The notes: generated by a model not told the origin, from the sequence alone. Positions 29,475 to 39,056 are shown, numbered from the stretch's first letter. The stretch is 45,023 nt of DNA from a bacterium (GCA_018222345.1 JAAFAL010000008.1:1-45023); one strand, 5' to 3'. Numbers and translations: made by a program.

Positions 29475-31409
29475 ATGAGCCAGCCTACTTGGGACACCCT
29501 TATCACTGGCGCCACCGTCATTGACGGCACCGGCGACGTGCCCACTCTGGAAGACATTGCCATCGCCGACGGTAAAGTTGCTGCGCGCGGCCCACGGCTG
29601 GATCAAAGCCAAGCCAAGGACGTCGTCAACGCACAGGGCAAATGGCTGATGCCGGGCTTGCTCGACATTCACACCCATTTCGACCTTGAGGTTGAACTGG
29701 TTCCAGGTTTGCCCGAGGCGGTGCGCCATGGCACCACGACGGTGGTGTTCGGTAACTGCTCGCTAGGCTTGGTCTATGGCGCACAGCGCCGCAACGGCGA
29801 AGACCCCATTGTCGATTGCTTTGCGCGCGTCGAGAATATCCCTAAATCGGTGCTGGGGAAGGTCGCAGACGCCGTTGACTGGGACGACAGCAAGGCCTAC
29901 CTCGACCACTTCGACAAGCTGGCTTTGGGGCCCAACGTTGTGCCGATGATTCCGCACAGCATGCTGCGCGCCGAGGTCATGGGCCTGAAGGAATCGGTGT
30001 CTCGCCTGCCCAGCGATGCCGAGATCAAGCAGATGGAAAACTTGATCGAAAAAGGCATGGACGAGGGCTATGTGGGCTTCTCCACCGACGCCTTGCCATT
30101 CCACTATCTGGCCAACGACCCGCATCGAAAAACCAAGATCCCCAGCCAGTGGGGCAGCTTTGGCGAGCTGAAAACACTGACCAATGTGGTGCGCAAGCAC
30201 GACCGCGTGTGGCAAGCCACGCCGCCCAAGGACAGCCCGCCGCAGGTCGCGCGTAATTTCATGCTGACCAGTGGCCTGCTGTTCGGGAAAACGCTCAAGG
30301 TGACCGCCGTGGCGGCGATGGATCTGACGACCAACAAGGCGCTTTCGAAACTCGCCTTGGTGTTGTCGCGGGTGCTGAATTGGGGGCCGCTCAAGGGCCA
30401 TTTCCGGTTCCAGGCCCTGGCGGCGCCGTTCCGCACTTGGTGGGATGGCCCGATCAACCCGCTGGCCGAAGAGATTGACGAGCTACGCGCCTTGAACGAA
30501 CCAGACCTGGAAGAGCGCGATGCTCGCCAGGCGTTGCTGAACGATCCCGACTACGTCGAGCGCTTTCGCGCCATGTGGAACCACGGCAAGTCGGGCTTCA
30601 ATCTGGCCAATTTGCTGCGCATTCTGCGCCGCGAGCGCATGGCGTTTTCCCGTCAGCCTTCGGAGATGACCTTCGTCACGGTGCCCGGGCAGGACTGGGC
30701 GGGCGAATCCTTTGCCGACGTGTTGGCGAGGTTGCAGCAATGGCAACGCAGCGGCACAGGGCACAAGTCGGAGGCCGAAGCCGAACTGTTTGCCAGCTTT
30801 CCCACGGGCAGTGACGGCGTGATCCGCGATGATACCGACTTCATGCTGCACATGCTGCGCACCTTCGATATCGACTTTCGTTGGTCGCTGGTGTCGGCCA
30901 ACAAGGATCCGAAAATCACCCGCGAACTGTTGTTCAACCCGCGCGTGTTGCCGGGCTTCAATGATTCCGGCGCCCATCTGACCAACATGGCCTTCTACGA
31001 TGGCAATCTGCGTGGCCTGCAAATGGCCCAGGACGAGGGCATGGATCGTGTGGCTTGGCATGTGAAGCGGCTGACCCGCGATCCTGCCGATTTTTTCGGC
31101 ATCAATGCTGGGCGAATTGATGTGGGCTCACAGGCCGATATTATCTTGGTCGATCCCAAGGCCCTGGCCAGCTACGACTCGGATGCCAACACCAAGCCGG
31201 TGTTTCGTGATGCCTTTGGTCACGAGCAAATGGTCAATCGTTCGGATGGTGTTGTGACGCACACCTTTGTGGCAGGCAAGCTGGCCTGGGCCGGCAACGA
31301 CTTCGGGCCAGAACTTGGCAAAACACGTATGGGCCGCGTGCTGGTGCATCGCAGTAAGGATGTGGCCGCTAGCCGGCCCGCGGCTGCAGAGTTGCCGCAG
31401 GCCGCCTAG
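29475..31409 (+). CDS. N-acyl-D-amino-acid deacylase-like amidohydrolase
   Basis: 644 residues of the amidohydrolase superfamily. The N-terminal beta-sandwich (DTLITGATVIDGTG) is followed by the metal-binding HTHFD (66-70), the GNCSLG segment where D-aminoacylases carry a metal-bridging Cys, GFSTDALPF, NDSGAHLTNMAFYD with the catalytic Asp region, and the closing GSQADIILVDP. Homologues cleave N-acyl-D-amino acids or related amides; the substrate here is not proven. Start ATG 29475 has GGAG eight bases upstream; an in-frame start at 29439 adds 12 untypical residues. It could feed fatty acids to the acyl-CoA synthetase upstream. Confidence 0.8.
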   Translation: MSQPTWDTLITGATVIDGTGDVPTLEDIAIADGKVAARGPRLDQSQAKDVVNAQGKWLMPGLLDIHTHFDLEVELVPGLPEAVRHGTTTVVFGNCSLGLVYGAQRRNGEDPIVDCFARVENIPKSVLGKVADAVDWDDSKAYLDHFDKLALGPNVVPMIPHSMLRAEVMGLKESVSRLPSDAEIKQMENLIEKGMDEGYVGFSTDALPFHYLANDPHRKTKIPSQWGSFGELKTLTNVVRKHDRVWQATPPKDSPPQVARNFMLTSGLLFGKTLKVTAVAAMDLTTNKALSKLALVLSRVLNWGPLKGHFRFQALAAPFRTWWDGPINPLAEEIDELRALNEPDLEERDARQALLNDPDYVERFRAMWNHGKSGFNLANLLRILRRERMAFSRQPSEMTFVTVPGQDWAGESFADVLARLQQWQRSGTGHKSEAEAELFASFPTGSDGVIRDDTDFMLHMLRTFDIDFRWSLVSANKDPKITRELLFNPRVLPGFNDSGAHLTNMAFYDGNLRGLQMAQDEGMDRVAWHVKRLTRDPADFFGINAGRIDVGSQADIILVDPKALASYDSDANTKPVFRDAFGHEQMVNRSDGVVTHTFVAGKLAWAGNDFGPELGKTRMGRVLVHRSKDVAASRPAAAELPQAA

Positions 31410-31431
31410 GGCGAGCCATGTGAGCCGGGCG

Positions 31432-31764
31432 TTAGCCTTCCTGGCTGTCCGCGTAGCAGGCCAGCAATTCGTCGTGTGAAACGCCCTGATGGCCAAAGTG
31501 CGCCGTGTTTGATGCTTTGGCGATCGCACCCGCCAAGTTGACATCGCTGGTGCGATCCAGTGCGGCGCGCGTAATGATGCGTCCGCGCGGATAGCGTGCC
31601 GTGTGCATGTCGCGCGCTGAGCGCGGTTTCGGCCGTTCATCGCATTGAACGTTGGGTGCTGCTGTAGTTGCCGTGTCGCCAGTGGTATCGGCATCAGCGG
31701 CGTGAGCGGCTGGCGCGATTGCAAGTGCTAGCAGGCAGGGCGCGGCGAGGCTTTTGATTCGCAT
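31432..31764 (-). CDS. Small secreted protein of unknown function
   Basis: 110 residues. ATG 31764 has a perfect GGAGG five bases upstream. The N-terminus MRIKSLAAPCLLALAIAPAAHA is a clear Sec signal peptide with an AHA cleavage site; the mature part is about 88 residues, Thr/Ala-rich first, then basic (CDERPKPRSARDMHTARYPRG) and ending LLACYADSQEG. Two cysteines of the mature part could form a disulfide. No family recognised. It lies downstream of purH on the same strand with a 161-base gap, so it probably has its own promoter. Confidence 0.65.
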   Translation of the reverse strand: MRIKSLAAPCLLALAIAPAAHAADADTTGDTATTAAPNVQCDERPKPRSARDMHTARYPRGRIITRAALDRTSDVNLAGAIAKASNTAHFGHQGVSHDELLACYADSQEG

Positions 31765-31878
31765 TGTGGCCTCCATAGTGTGAGCCTGTGCCACCACACA
31801 CTGCCACGGAGCGCCCGCCCAGCCGTGGCGACACACCATTCAGCATACGCTTTTTGCGGTTTTTCGCCAGCCGATGTC

Positions 31879-31903
31879 AGCCCAGCCCAGCCCGGCCTAG
31901 CCC
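31879..31903. repeat. AGCCC pentamer repeat
   Basis: AGCCC three times in a row, then GGCCT, then AGCCC again, just downstream of purH. A minor low-complexity tract. Confidence 0.5.
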
Positions 31904-31925
31904 AGACCGGTAGTTGTGGCTGCGC

Positions 31926-33494
31926 TTAGTGCCGAAAGTGCCGCCGCCCGGTCAGCAGCATGGCAATGCCGTGCTCATCGGCTGCGGCAATCACCTCGTC
32001 ATCGCGGATGGAACCGCCCGGTTGGATGATCGCGCTGACGCCGGCCTCAGCAGCAAAATCGACTGAATCGCGAAACGGAAAAAAGGCGTCCGAGGCCATC
32101 ACCGAGCCGGCGATTTGCAAACCAGCGGCGCCGGCTTTGTCGATGCCCAACTTGGCGCTATCGACGCGGCTCATTTGACCAGCGCCGATGCCGACGGTCT
32201 GCGCCGCATGGGCATAAACGATGGCGTTGGACTTGACGAAGCGGGCAACGGTCCAGGCAAAGGCGAGATCGGCGCGTTGTGCGTCCGATGGCGCGTGCGC
32301 TCCAGCAACACGCCAATCTCCAGCGTTACCCGCACTGTCAGCGGTCTGGATTAGCAAACCGCCGGCGACGCGTTTGTAGTCCAAGGCTGTCGATGAACGG
32401 GCTGGCATGCCGGTTTGCAGCAGCCGCACATTCTTCTTGGTGGCGATGGCCGTGCGGGCCTCGTCGCTGATTGCGGGGGCGGCGATCACCTCGACAAACT
32501 GCCGTTCAACGATGGCCGCAGCGGTCTCACCATCCAATGGCATATTGAAGGCGATGATGCCTCCGAAGGCCGAGGTGCTGTCGGTTTCGAATGCGCGCTC
32601 GTACGCGGCCAGCGCAGTGTCGGCCACGGCCACGCCGCAAGGGTTGGCATGTTTGACGATCACGCAAGCCGGCGTCGTGCCGCCGAAGGCTTGCACACAA
32701 CTGATGGCGGCATCGGTGTCGGCAATGTTGTTGAACGACAACGCTTTGCCCTGCAACACCTTTGCAGCAGCAATACTGCCGGCAGGCGGGCTGGCTTCGG
32801 TGTAGAACGCGGCGTCTTGATGCGGGTTTTCGCCATAGCGCAGCACGCTGTGGCGCTGCATTTGCACGGTGACCGTGCCGGGCAGCGGGTCTTGCGCCTG
32901 CGTGCTCGACAGGTAGGCGGCAATCGCGCCGTCGTAGCGCGCAGTCAGCGCAAAGGCCTTGGTTGCCAGGCGTCGGCGCAGCGCAAGGTCGGTGCCGCCG
33001 TCGGCGATGGCATTGAGCACGGCGTCGTAGTCGGCGGGGTCGATCACTACGGCGACATCAGCATGGTTCTTGGCGGCCGCGCGCAGCATGGCCGGGCCGC
33101 CAATGTCGATGTTTTCGATGGCGTCGGCATCGGCCACGCCGGGTTTGGCGATGGTCTGCTCGAACGGATATAGGTTGAGTACAACCAAGTCGATACCGGT
33201 GATGCCATGCTCGGCCATGACGGCATCGTCGGTGCCACGGCGGCCGAGGATGCCGCCGTGAATGGCAGGGTGCAGCGTTTTGACGCGGCCAGCCATGATT
33301 TCGGGAAAACCAGTGACCTCGGCGACGTCGGTCACCGCCAAGCCGGCCTCGCGCAGTGCGCGAGCGGTGCCACCAGTGGAGAGGATTTCGACGCCGTGCC
33401 CGATCAGGCCGCGGGCCAGGTCAACAATGCCGGTTTTGTCGGAGACGCTAAGCAGCGCGCGGCGCACCGCACGTTGGGAGCTGGTGTCGCCCAT
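31926..33494 (-). CDS. purH: PurH, AICAR transformylase/IMP cyclohydrolase
   Basis: Bifunctional enzyme for the last two steps of IMP synthesis. It has 522 residues. The N-terminal MGS-like cyclohydrolase domain ([48 protein letters not shown]) is followed by the AICAR transformylase domain ([51 protein letters not shown]). It lies 21 bases after fis on the same strand; the fis-purH pair is common in gammaproteobacteria. Confidence 0.97.
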   Translation of the reverse strand: MGDTSSQRAVRRALLSVSDKTGIVDLARGLIGHGVEILSTGGTARALREAGLAVTDVAEVTGFPEIMAGRVKTLHPAIHGGILGRRGTDDAVMAEHGITGIDLVVLNLYPFEQTIAKPGVADADAIENIDIGGPAMLRAAAKNHADVAVVIDPADYDAVLNAIADGGTDLALRRRLATKAFALTARYDGAIAAYLSSTQAQDPLPGTVTVQMQRHSVLRYGENPHQDAAFYTEASPPAGSIAAAKVLQGKALSFNNIADTDAAISCVQAFGGTTPACVIVKHANPCGVAVADTALAAYERAFETDSTSAFGGIIAFNMPLDGETAAAIVERQFVEVIAAPAISDEARTAIATKKNVRLLQTGMPARSSTALDYKRVAGGLLIQTADSAGNAGDWRVAGAHAPSDAQRADLAFAWTVARFVKSNAIVYAHAAQTVGIGAGQMSRVDSAKLGIDKAGAAGLQIAGSVMASDAFFPFRDSVDFAAEAGVSAIIQPGGSIRDDEVIAAADEHGIAMLLTGRRHFRH

Positions 33495-33515
33495 GAGAAA
33501 AGGTCCTGTGGTCGC

Positions 33516-33773
33516 TTATGGGGCAGCGATGCCGTGTGCTTTGAGTTTCTTGCGCAGTGTGCCGCGGTTGATGCCGAGAATTTCGGACGCGCGAGACTGG
33601 TTGCCACCGGTGTGTTCCATCACTGCGTTGAGCAGCGGCGCTTCCACCTGATCCATGACCATCTGGTAGAGATCGCATGGGCTGCTACCGTTGAGTTGGC
33701 CCAGATAATGCCCCAGGCTGTCAGCAACTTGCTCGTGCAAGGGGCGCAGTTTGGATGCTTTGGATGGGCTCAT
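33516..33773 (-). CDS. fis: Fis, nucleoid-associated regulator
   Basis: 85 residues. DNA-bending protein that controls rRNA and many growth-phase genes. The C-terminal helix-turn-helix (GGNQSRASEILGINRGTLRKKL) and the PLLNAVMEHTGGNQ segment are diagnostic. The dusB gene that precedes fis in enterics and pseudomonads is absent; a 198-base gap with a candidate promoter separates fis from prmA. Confidence 0.93.
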   Translation of the reverse strand: MSPSKASKLRPLHEQVADSLGHYLGQLNGSSPCDLYQMVMDQVEAPLLNAVMEHTGGNQSRASEILGINRGTLRKKLKAHGIAAP

Positions 33774-33868
33774 GCGTGACGGCAGTCGATCAGGTTCAGT
33801 GACTTCCCGCTAAAAACGTGCCAAACCGTCACGTTACGCAACAGGCTCAGCCGCGGGAGGGGCGAAGG

Positions 33869-33896
33869 ATCATAGCGCGGCGAGCGCAGCATGCAA
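33869..33896 (-). promoter_or_regulatory. Candidate fis promoter
   Basis: On the minus strand, TTGCAT (33891-33896) and TATGAT (33869-33874) are 16 bases apart, followed by a GC-rich discriminator (CCTTCGCCCCTCCCGCGG). GC-rich discriminators are a mark of stringently controlled promoters, as known for fis. Confidence 0.45.
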
Positions 33897-33971
33897 GCCC
33901 GAGCCGACAAGCGTGCATCCGAGCGGTAAATGCCGCCGAACCAGCGCCTTGGTATGGCGCGGATTCGTTGC

Positions 33972-34871
33972 TCAGCGCGCCGCCTTGCGCTGTCCGTCCA
34001 AGCGCACCCAATCGCCGTCCTGCGCGCCGGCGGTCAGGTCGATGTGCGCTGCATACGCGGTGCGCACCTCGGTGGTTTGGTCGGCCAATAAACCCGCGAG
34101 TACCAGTTGGCCATCGGCCGCCAACTGCGCCAGCAATTGTGGCGCCAATGCGCACAGCGGCCCGGCCAAAATGTTTGCCAGCACAATGTCGTAGGTCGCA
34201 GCTGGTAGCCCTGCAAGCGAGTGACAGTGCACGGCAACACCATTGCGCGCGGCGTTATCAGCGGTGGCAGTCAGCGCCTGCGGGTCAATGTCGGTGGCGG
34301 CCACATGTTCGGCGCCGAGCAAGGCCGCTGCGATCGCCAGGATGCCCGAGCCGCAGCCATAGTCGAGTACGCGCTTGCCGCGCAGGCTTTGGCCGTCCAG
34401 CCATTGCAGGCACATCGCGGTGGTGGGATGCGTGCCGGTGCCAAATGCCAGGCCAGGGTCCAGGCGCAACATCACCGCATCCAAACTGGCGTCATCCGCA
34501 GTCATGTCGGCTGGGCACACCCATAGGCGCTCGCCGAATTGCATGGGGCGAAAGTCATCCATCCAGGCGCGCACCCAATCTCGGTCTTCAAGTTGCGCGG
34601 CTTGAAGGCTGGCATGGGGGGCTAGCGCGCGCACAACGCGCATTGCCGCGTCGGCATCCGTTGTGGCTGTAAACAAGCCGACAACGACCGTATCGGGCCA
34701 GGTGGGGTGCGTGCCCAGGGCGGGCTCCAAGATCGGCGTATCCGCTGCGTCGGTCAGCGTGACTGCGACCGCGCCGGCCGCAAATAAGGCTTCGTCGATT
34801 GCATCCGGGTCAGCGCCGCGCGCGGAGATTTGCAGCCAATGGGCGCCGGTCGCTGCCGGCTCAGTGGGCAT
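33972..34871 (-). CDS. prmA: PrmA, ribosomal protein L11 methyltransferase
   Basis: SAM-dependent trimethylation of ribosomal protein L11. It has 299 residues. SAM motif I is [20 protein letters not shown]; the acceptor motif is [31 protein letters not shown] is a PrmA signature. The ATG at 34871 gives the usual length and overlaps the accC stop by 11 bases; longer upstream frames overlap accC deeply and are not family-like. Confidence 0.94.
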   Translation of the reverse strand: MPTEPAATGAHWLQISARGADPDAIDEALFAAGAVAVTLTDAADTPILEPALGTHPTWPDTVVVGLFTATTDADAAMRVVRALAPHASLQAAQLEDRDWVRAWMDDFRPMQFGERLWVCPADMTADDASLDAVMLRLDPGLAFGTGTHPTTAMCLQWLDGQSLRGKRVLDYGCGSGILAIAAALLGAEHVAATDIDPQALTATADNAARNGVAVHCHSLAGLPAATYDIVLANILAGPLCALAPQLLAQLAADGQLVLAGLLADQTTEVRTAYAAHIDLTAGAQDGDWVRLDGQRKAAR

Positions 34872-36210
34872 CGCTGGCCAGTAGCTTTTCCAGATGATGA
34901 ATGTTGGCGCCGCCCTTGGTGAAACCGGGGTCTTGCATGATGGTGTCGTGCAGCGCCAAGTTGGTATCCACGCCCTCGACAACCATTTCGGACAAGGCCG
35001 TGCGCGTGCGGGCAATAGCGCTGCGGCGGTCTTCGCCGTAGGCAATCAGCTTGCCGACCATGGAATCGTAGTTCGGCGGAATACGGTAGCCCGCGTAAAG
35101 GTGCGAGTCCATGCGGATGCCGGGGCCGCCCGGCGGGTGGAATTTTTTCACTACGCCGGGTGACGGGATGAAGGTGCGTGCATTTTCAGCGTTCACACGG
35201 CATTCGATGGCATGCCCGCGGATGGTGATGTCGTCCTGGTCAAAGCCCAGTGGTTCGCCACTGGCAATGCGCAGTTGTGCCTTGACCAAGTCGATGCCGG
35301 TAATCATTTCCGTCACCGGGTGTTCGACCTGAATGCGGGTGTTCATCTCGATGAAATAAAACGACCCGTCGTCGTACAGGAACTCAAACGTGCCCGCACC
35401 CCGATAGCCGATGCGCTTGCAGGCATCGACGCAAAGCTGGCCGATTTCGGCGCGTTGTTCGGGCGTGATGCCCGGTGCAGGCGCTTCTTCCACCACTTTC
35501 TGGTGGCGGCGCTGCATGGAGCAATCACGCTCGCCCAAATGCACAACATTGCCGTGCTGGTCGGCCAACACCTGGAACTCGATATGCCGCGGCGTCTCGA
35601 GGAATTTTTCCAAGAACACCGTGCCGTCGCCAAACGCCGCCTTGGCTTCGTTGCGCGCCACGCTGACGGCCGACAGCAATTCGCTTGCTTTGCGGATGAT
35701 GTGCATGCCGCGCCCACCGCCGCCGGCAGCGGCCTTGATGATGACGGGGTAGCCAACCCGCTCGGCAATCGCCAGGCAGTCGTCGCCGTCGTCGGGCAAG
35801 GCGCCATCGCTACCCGGCACGCAGGGCACGCCGGCGCGCTGCATTTCGGCAATGGCGGCGGTCTTGTCGCCCATTAGCCGGATGACGTCGGCAGTCGGCC
35901 CTACGAAGATGAAACCCGAGCGTTCGCAACTGTCGGCGAAATCTGCGTTCTCGCTCAGGAACCCATAGCCCGGGTGGATGGCGGTGCAGCGTGTGACTTC
36001 GGCGGCGCTCATCAGCGCGGCCATGTTCAGGTAGCTTTTGGCTGCCGGTGCGGGGCCAATGCAGACGGTCTCGTCGGCCAGCAATACATGCTTGAGGTCG
36101 CGGTCGGCGGATGAATAGGCGGCAACAGCTTGTACCCCGACCTCGCGGCAGGCGCGCAGGATGCGCAGGGCAATTTCGCCGCGGTTGGCAATAAGCAGCT
36201 TCTCGATCAT
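34861..36210 (-). CDS. accC: AccC, biotin carboxylase
   Basis: Biotin carboxylase subunit of acetyl-CoA carboxylase. It has 449 residues. [17 protein letters not shown] starts the N-domain; the ATP-grasp glycine loop [45 protein letters not shown] and [12 protein letters not shown] are all present. Its ATG overlaps the accB stop (ATGA), the usual accBC arrangement. It carboxylates the biotin carried by AccB. Confidence 0.97.
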   Translation of the reverse strand: MIEKLLIANRGEIALRILRACREVGVQAVAAYSSADRDLKHVLLADETVCIGPAPAAKSYLNMAALMSAAEVTRCTAIHPGYGFLSENADFADSCERSGFIFVGPTADVIRLMGDKTAAIAEMQRAGVPCVPGSDGALPDDGDDCLAIAERVGYPVIIKAAAGGGGRGMHIIRKASELLSAVSVARNEAKAAFGDGTVFLEKFLETPRHIEFQVLADQHGNVVHLGERDCSMQRRHQKVVEEAPAPGITPEQRAEIGQLCVDACKRIGYRGAGTFEFLYDDGSFYFIEMNTRIQVEHPVTEMITGIDLVKAQLRIASGEPLGFDQDDITIRGHAIECRVNAENARTFIPSPGVVKKFHPPGGPGIRMDSHLYAGYRIPPNYDSMVGKLIAYGEDRRSAIARTRTALSEMVVEGVDTNLALHDTIMQDPGFTKGGANIHHLEKLLASDAH

Positions 36211-36659
36211 TCGATCACAAACAATGGCTGGTCAAATTCCACCGGCTGCTCATTTTCAACCAGGATTTCGCGCACCACGCCGGCGCGGTCTGATTCGATC
36301 TGGTTCATCATCTTCATCGCTTCGATGATGCACAGGGTTTGGCCGACACTGACCGTTTGGCCCACCTCGACAAACGGGGCTGAGCCCGGCGATGACGACT
36401 CGTAGAAGGTGCCAACCATCGGCGCCTTGAGTTGTTTGCTGGAATCCGTAGATTTGCTGGACGGTGGTGCTGATTCACCCGCCGGCGTTTGTGCTTGTGC
36501 GGGCTGTGGCGGCGGTGCAGCTTGTGGCGCTGGTGCGTACTGGGCAGCAGCACCGTGCCGGCTGATGCGCACTGAATCCTCACCCTCGGTGATTTCCAGC
36601 TCGGCGAGGTTGGATTCCTCCAACAACTCGATCAGTTTCTTGACTTTGCGTATGTCCAT
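36207..36659 (-). CDS. accB: AccB, biotin carboxyl carrier protein
   Basis: 150 residues. N-terminal helix [22 protein letters not shown], a Pro/Ala/Gln-rich linker (about 37-75) and the biotinyl domain with the modified lysine Lys116 in EAMKM. The start was chosen because [13 protein letters not shown] is the standard AccB start; upstream frame overlaps aroQ. It lies seven bases after aroQ and is coupled to accC. Confidence 0.96.
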   Translation of the reverse strand: MDIRKVKKLIELLEESNLAELEITEGEDSVRISRHGAAAQYAPAPQAAPPPQPAQAQTPAGESAPPSSKSTDSSKQLKAPMVGTFYESSSPGSAPFVEVGQTVSVGQTLCIIEAMKMMNQIESDRAGVVREILVENEQPVEFDQPLFVIE

Positions 36660-36666
36660 TGGGGCC

Positions 36667-37110
36667 TCAGGGGTTGGCCAGATGCTTGATCGCAGCGTCC
36701 AGAGCGTAGCCATAACCGGCGGCGCCGAGGCCGCAGATGACGCCGACGGCGATATCTGAAAAATAACTGTGGTGGCGGAACGCCTCGCGCGCATGCACGT
36801 TTGACAAGTGCACCTCGATCAGCGGCACGGCCGCAGCCAGTAGCGCATCACGCAGCGCGACGCTGGTATGGGTAAACGCCGCCGGGTTGATGATGACAAA
36901 CGCCGTACCGTCATCGCCGGCCGCGTGGATACGCTCGATGAGTTCGGCCTCGCTATTGCTTTGCAGGCAATCCAGCGCGTGGCCTGCGGCCTCGGCCTGC
37001 TTGCTCAAGCCTGCCTCGATGCCGGCCAGCGTTTGCGCGCCATAGGTGTCGGGCTCGCGGCTACCCAGGCGGTTGAGGTTGGGGCCGTTGATGAGCAGCA
37101 GTTTGGCCAC
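36667..37110 (-). CDS. aroQ: AroQ, type II 3-dehydroquinate dehydratase
   Basis: Third step of the shikimate pathway. It has 147 residues. [19 protein letters not shown] carries the catalytic Tyr23; [17 protein letters not shown] and [20 protein letters not shown] with the catalytic His are conserved. The start codon is GTG. aroQ-accB-accC is a widespread order in gammaproteobacteria. Confidence 0.95.
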   Translation of the reverse strand: MAKLLLINGPNLNRLGSREPDTYGAQTLAGIEAGLSKQAEAAGHALDCLQSNSEAELIERIHAAGDDGTAFVIINPAAFTHTSVALRDALLAAAVPLIEVHLSNVHAREAFRHHSYFSDIAVGVICGLGAAGYGYALDAAIKHLANP

Positions 37111-37208
37111 TTAAAACCCGCGCGTTCGAAATCTGCTGCGATTGTGCCGGATGGCACCGCCAAAGTGAACCCATGGCGGCGATTTTTCGGGAATTACCTG
37201 AAATTGCC

Positions 37209-37225
37209 CGCGCAATGATTGCGCG
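37209..37225. other. Hairpin between tlpA-like gene and aroQ
   Basis: Perfect 7-bp stem CGCGCAA / TTGCGCG with loop TGA in the 125-base gap between the tlpA-like stop and the aroQ start. It could be a terminator-like structure on the minus strand, but no T run follows. Confidence 0.35.
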
Positions 37226-37235
37226 ATCGGCGAAA

Positions 37236-37790
37236 TTAGCCTGCTGGCTGTTGGCTCAAGTGGCGCGTCAAAACGGGTGCGAATTGCTCGCGTGTGAGCG
37301 CGCCTTCGTGGCGGAACACGATCTCGCCGGCGCCGTTAACCAGCACGTTGAACGGCAGGCCACCGACTTGCGCGCCGTAGGCATCCATGAGGTCAAACCC
37401 GGCCGCTGGCGGTGCGATGATGGCTGGGTAATTCATCTGCATTTGCTTGGCGTAGGCTGCCACTTTATCGGCTTGATCCAGCGCAATGCCGAGGATTTGC
37501 AAACCGCTTTCAGCATGCTCGGACTGGAGTTCGATCAGCAGCGGAATTTCTTCGCGGCAGGGTGGGCACCAGGTGGCCCAGAAATTCACCAGCACCAGTT
37601 TCCCGCTGTGCGCAGCCAATGACTGCGGCTGGCCATCGAGATCGGTGAGTGCAAAGTCGATTGCCGGCGTCGGGGCGCTGGCATCAGTGGCTTGGCGCTG
37701 CGCTGCCAGGTATTGCTGCAAATAAACACCGCCAGCCAGCGCAGCGATCGCGCAGGCCAACAACACCAGGGGTTTCCATAGACCTGCCAT
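37236..37790 (-). CDS. TlpA-family membrane-anchored thioredoxin-like protein
   Basis: 184 residues. An N-terminal membrane anchor (about 6-28) is followed by a periplasmic thioredoxin fold with WATWCPPC (Cys75, Cys78) and the cis-proline loop GLPFNV. ResA/TlpA/DsbE-type proteins reduce disulfides, often in cytochrome c maturation, and need electrons from DsbD or CcdA. It begins one base after the stop of the DsbD alpha-domain gene, so the two are co-transcribed and probably work together. Longer upstream frame overlaps that gene and is not family-like. Confidence 0.88.
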   Translation of the reverse strand: MAGLWKPLVLLACAIAALAGGVYLQQYLAAQRQATDASAPTPAIDFALTDLDGQPQSLAAHSGKLVLVNFWATWCPPCREEIPLLIELQSEHAESGLQILGIALDQADKVAAYAKQMQMNYPAIIAPPAAGFDLMDAYGAQVGGLPFNVLVNGAGEIVFRHEGALTREQFAPVLTRHLSQQPAG

Positions 37791-37791
37791 A

Positions 37792-38247
37792 TCAGCGTCC
37801 CAAATCGACGCGCAGCGTGCGCTCGGTGGGCGGATAGCACAGCCCCGCATCGGCACAGCCTTGGTAGCGCACGGTCAGTTCCAGGGTGTCGCCGTCAGCA
37901 ATTGCGGCGGCAGGCAGGGTGGCGAACACTTGATCGCGGTAGATCTCAACGTCGCCAAAGTATTCGTCAAACTTCGGCTCGCCAGCGGGGAAGTCCGCTG
38001 CCAGGTCTTCGCCATCAGCGCTCACGCCAAAGCCGTGGCGGTAAAGGTAATACCCCGGCGCCACTTGCCAGGCCAAGGTCACGCTGTCGCCCTCGGCCCA
38101 GGCGTCGGGAACAAAGGCTTCATCGGCTGGTAAAAATTGCTGTTGGCCCAGCGTGGCAGCCGCCGCTGGGCCGGCCAGGCAAGCCATGCACAGCGCGAGC
38201 AACGCATGGCTCAGGTGTTTGGCAGCTTGGTTTCGTCGATAATCCAT
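37792..38247 (-). CDS. Stand-alone DsbD alpha (N-terminal) domain
   Basis: 151 residues: a signal peptide (hydrophobic LLALCMACLAGPAAAA, cut near residue 30) and one immunoglobulin-like nDsbD domain with its redox pair Cys131 and Cys137 (GCADAGLCYPP). Full DsbD has this domain, eight membrane helices and a C-terminal thioredoxin; here the frame stops cleanly after the alpha domain and the next gene starts one base later. The membrane domain is missing, so electrons must arrive from another transporter such as CcdA. The start overlaps cutA by 37 bases. Domain loss, not a frameshift: no beta-domain remnant is seen. Confidence 0.85.
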   Translation of the reverse strand: MDYRRNQAAKHLSHALLALCMACLAGPAAAATLGQQQFLPADEAFVPDAWAEGDSVTLAWQVAPGYYLYRHGFGVSADGEDLAADFPAGEPKFDEYFGDVEIYRDQVFATLPAAAIADGDTLELTVRYQGCADAGLCYPPTERTLRVDLGR

Positions 38248-38564
38248 TGGGCGTAGTCAGGCAGGGCGCTGGTGCATGAGACCGCAATGATCTCGGGCAG
38301 TTCGTAGGGGTGCTTGGCCAGCACGGCATCGCGCAGGGCGGCGAAATGGTCATCGCTAGCAGGCAATTTGGCAAGTAATAGGCACTCGGAATCGATTTCG
38401 ATTTTGCCCTGCCAGCGGTAGATCGACTCGGCGCCCGCCAGCACGGTTACGCAGGCGGCAAGCCGTGTTTCAACCAAGTGCTTGCCAAGCTTGCGCGCGG
38501 TGTCGGCGTCCGGGCAACTCACGAAGGCCAATTGCGGCGGTGTGGTGGTGTTGTCGCTGCTCAT
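38211..38564 (-). CDS. cutA: CutA1, divalent-ion tolerance protein
   Basis: 117 residues. CutA1 is a trimeric, PII-like protein linked to metal tolerance, function not settled. Family blocks include FVSCPDADTARKLGKHLVETRLAACV, SIYRWQGKIEIDSECLLLAK and PEIIAVSCTSALPDYAQWI. First gene of the cutA-dsbD-tlpA set, which is found upstream of aroQ-accBC in Xanthomonas. Confidence 0.93.
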   Translation of the reverse strand: MSSDNTTTPPQLAFVSCPDADTARKLGKHLVETRLAACVTVLAGAESIYRWQGKIEIDSECLLLAKLPASDDHFAALRDAVLAKHPYELPEIIAVSCTSALPDYAQWIIDETKLPNT

Positions 38565-38680
38565 GCGCGGCAGTGTGCCACGGCCGGCTTGAACCCTGCG
38601 CCGCCGCCCCCATCCATCAACATTGAATCGGCCGCCGGCCCATCGTGGGCATCTGGCATACTACGCCGCCCTTGAAACCG

Positions 38681-38700
38681 GGGCCGCCAGCGCGCGGCCC
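38681..38700. other. Hairpin in the yajC leader
   Basis: Perfect 7-bp stem GGGCCGC / GCGGCCC with a six-base loop, ending 17 bases before the yajC ATG. It could limit ribosome access to yajC. Confidence 0.35.
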
Positions 38701-38717
38701 GCACAAACGGACGTTCC

Positions 38718-39047
38718 ATGGACTTTTTCATCTCCGCCGCCCATGCACAGCAGGCCGGCAGCCCGCCGCCAGGGGCAGGCTTCCAAATTTTCATGATCAT
38801 TGGCTTGATCGTGATGTTTTATTTCATGCTCATTCGCCCGCAGTCCAAGCGCAACAAAGAGCATCGGCAAATGGTCGAGAAGCTGGCCGCCGGTGACGAG
38901 GTTGTAACCAACGGCGGCGTTGCCGGCACCGTGACTGAAGTGGGCGAGACCTACATGAAAATCACAGTGGCCGAAGGCGTAGTAGTGACCGTGCAAAAAC
39001 AGGCCGTCGGCACCGTGTTGCCGAAAGGCTCACTCGAAAGCCTTTAA
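38718..39047 (+). CDS. yajC: YajC, Sec translocase accessory subunit
   Basis: 109 residues with one membrane helix (about 22-40, IFMIIGLIVMFYFMLIRPQ) followed by the conserved RPQxKRxKEHxxMxxxLxxGDEVVTxGG block, here RPQSKRNKEH and LAAGDEVVTNGG. It associates with SecDF. First gene of yajC-secD-secF; tgt and queA, frequent upstream neighbours, are not here. Confidence 0.95.
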   Translation: MDFFISAAHAQQAGSPPPGAGFQIFMIIGLIVMFYFMLIRPQSKRNKEHRQMVEKLAAGDEVVTNGGVAGTVTEVGETYMKITVAEGVVVTVQKQAVGTVLPKGSLESL

Positions 39048-39056
39048 GGACTGCCC

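Noticed and set aside
33818-34672. Plus-strand open frame of 284 codons opposite prmA
   Set aside because: Extremely Arg/Pro/Ser-rich and antisense to a clear prmA.
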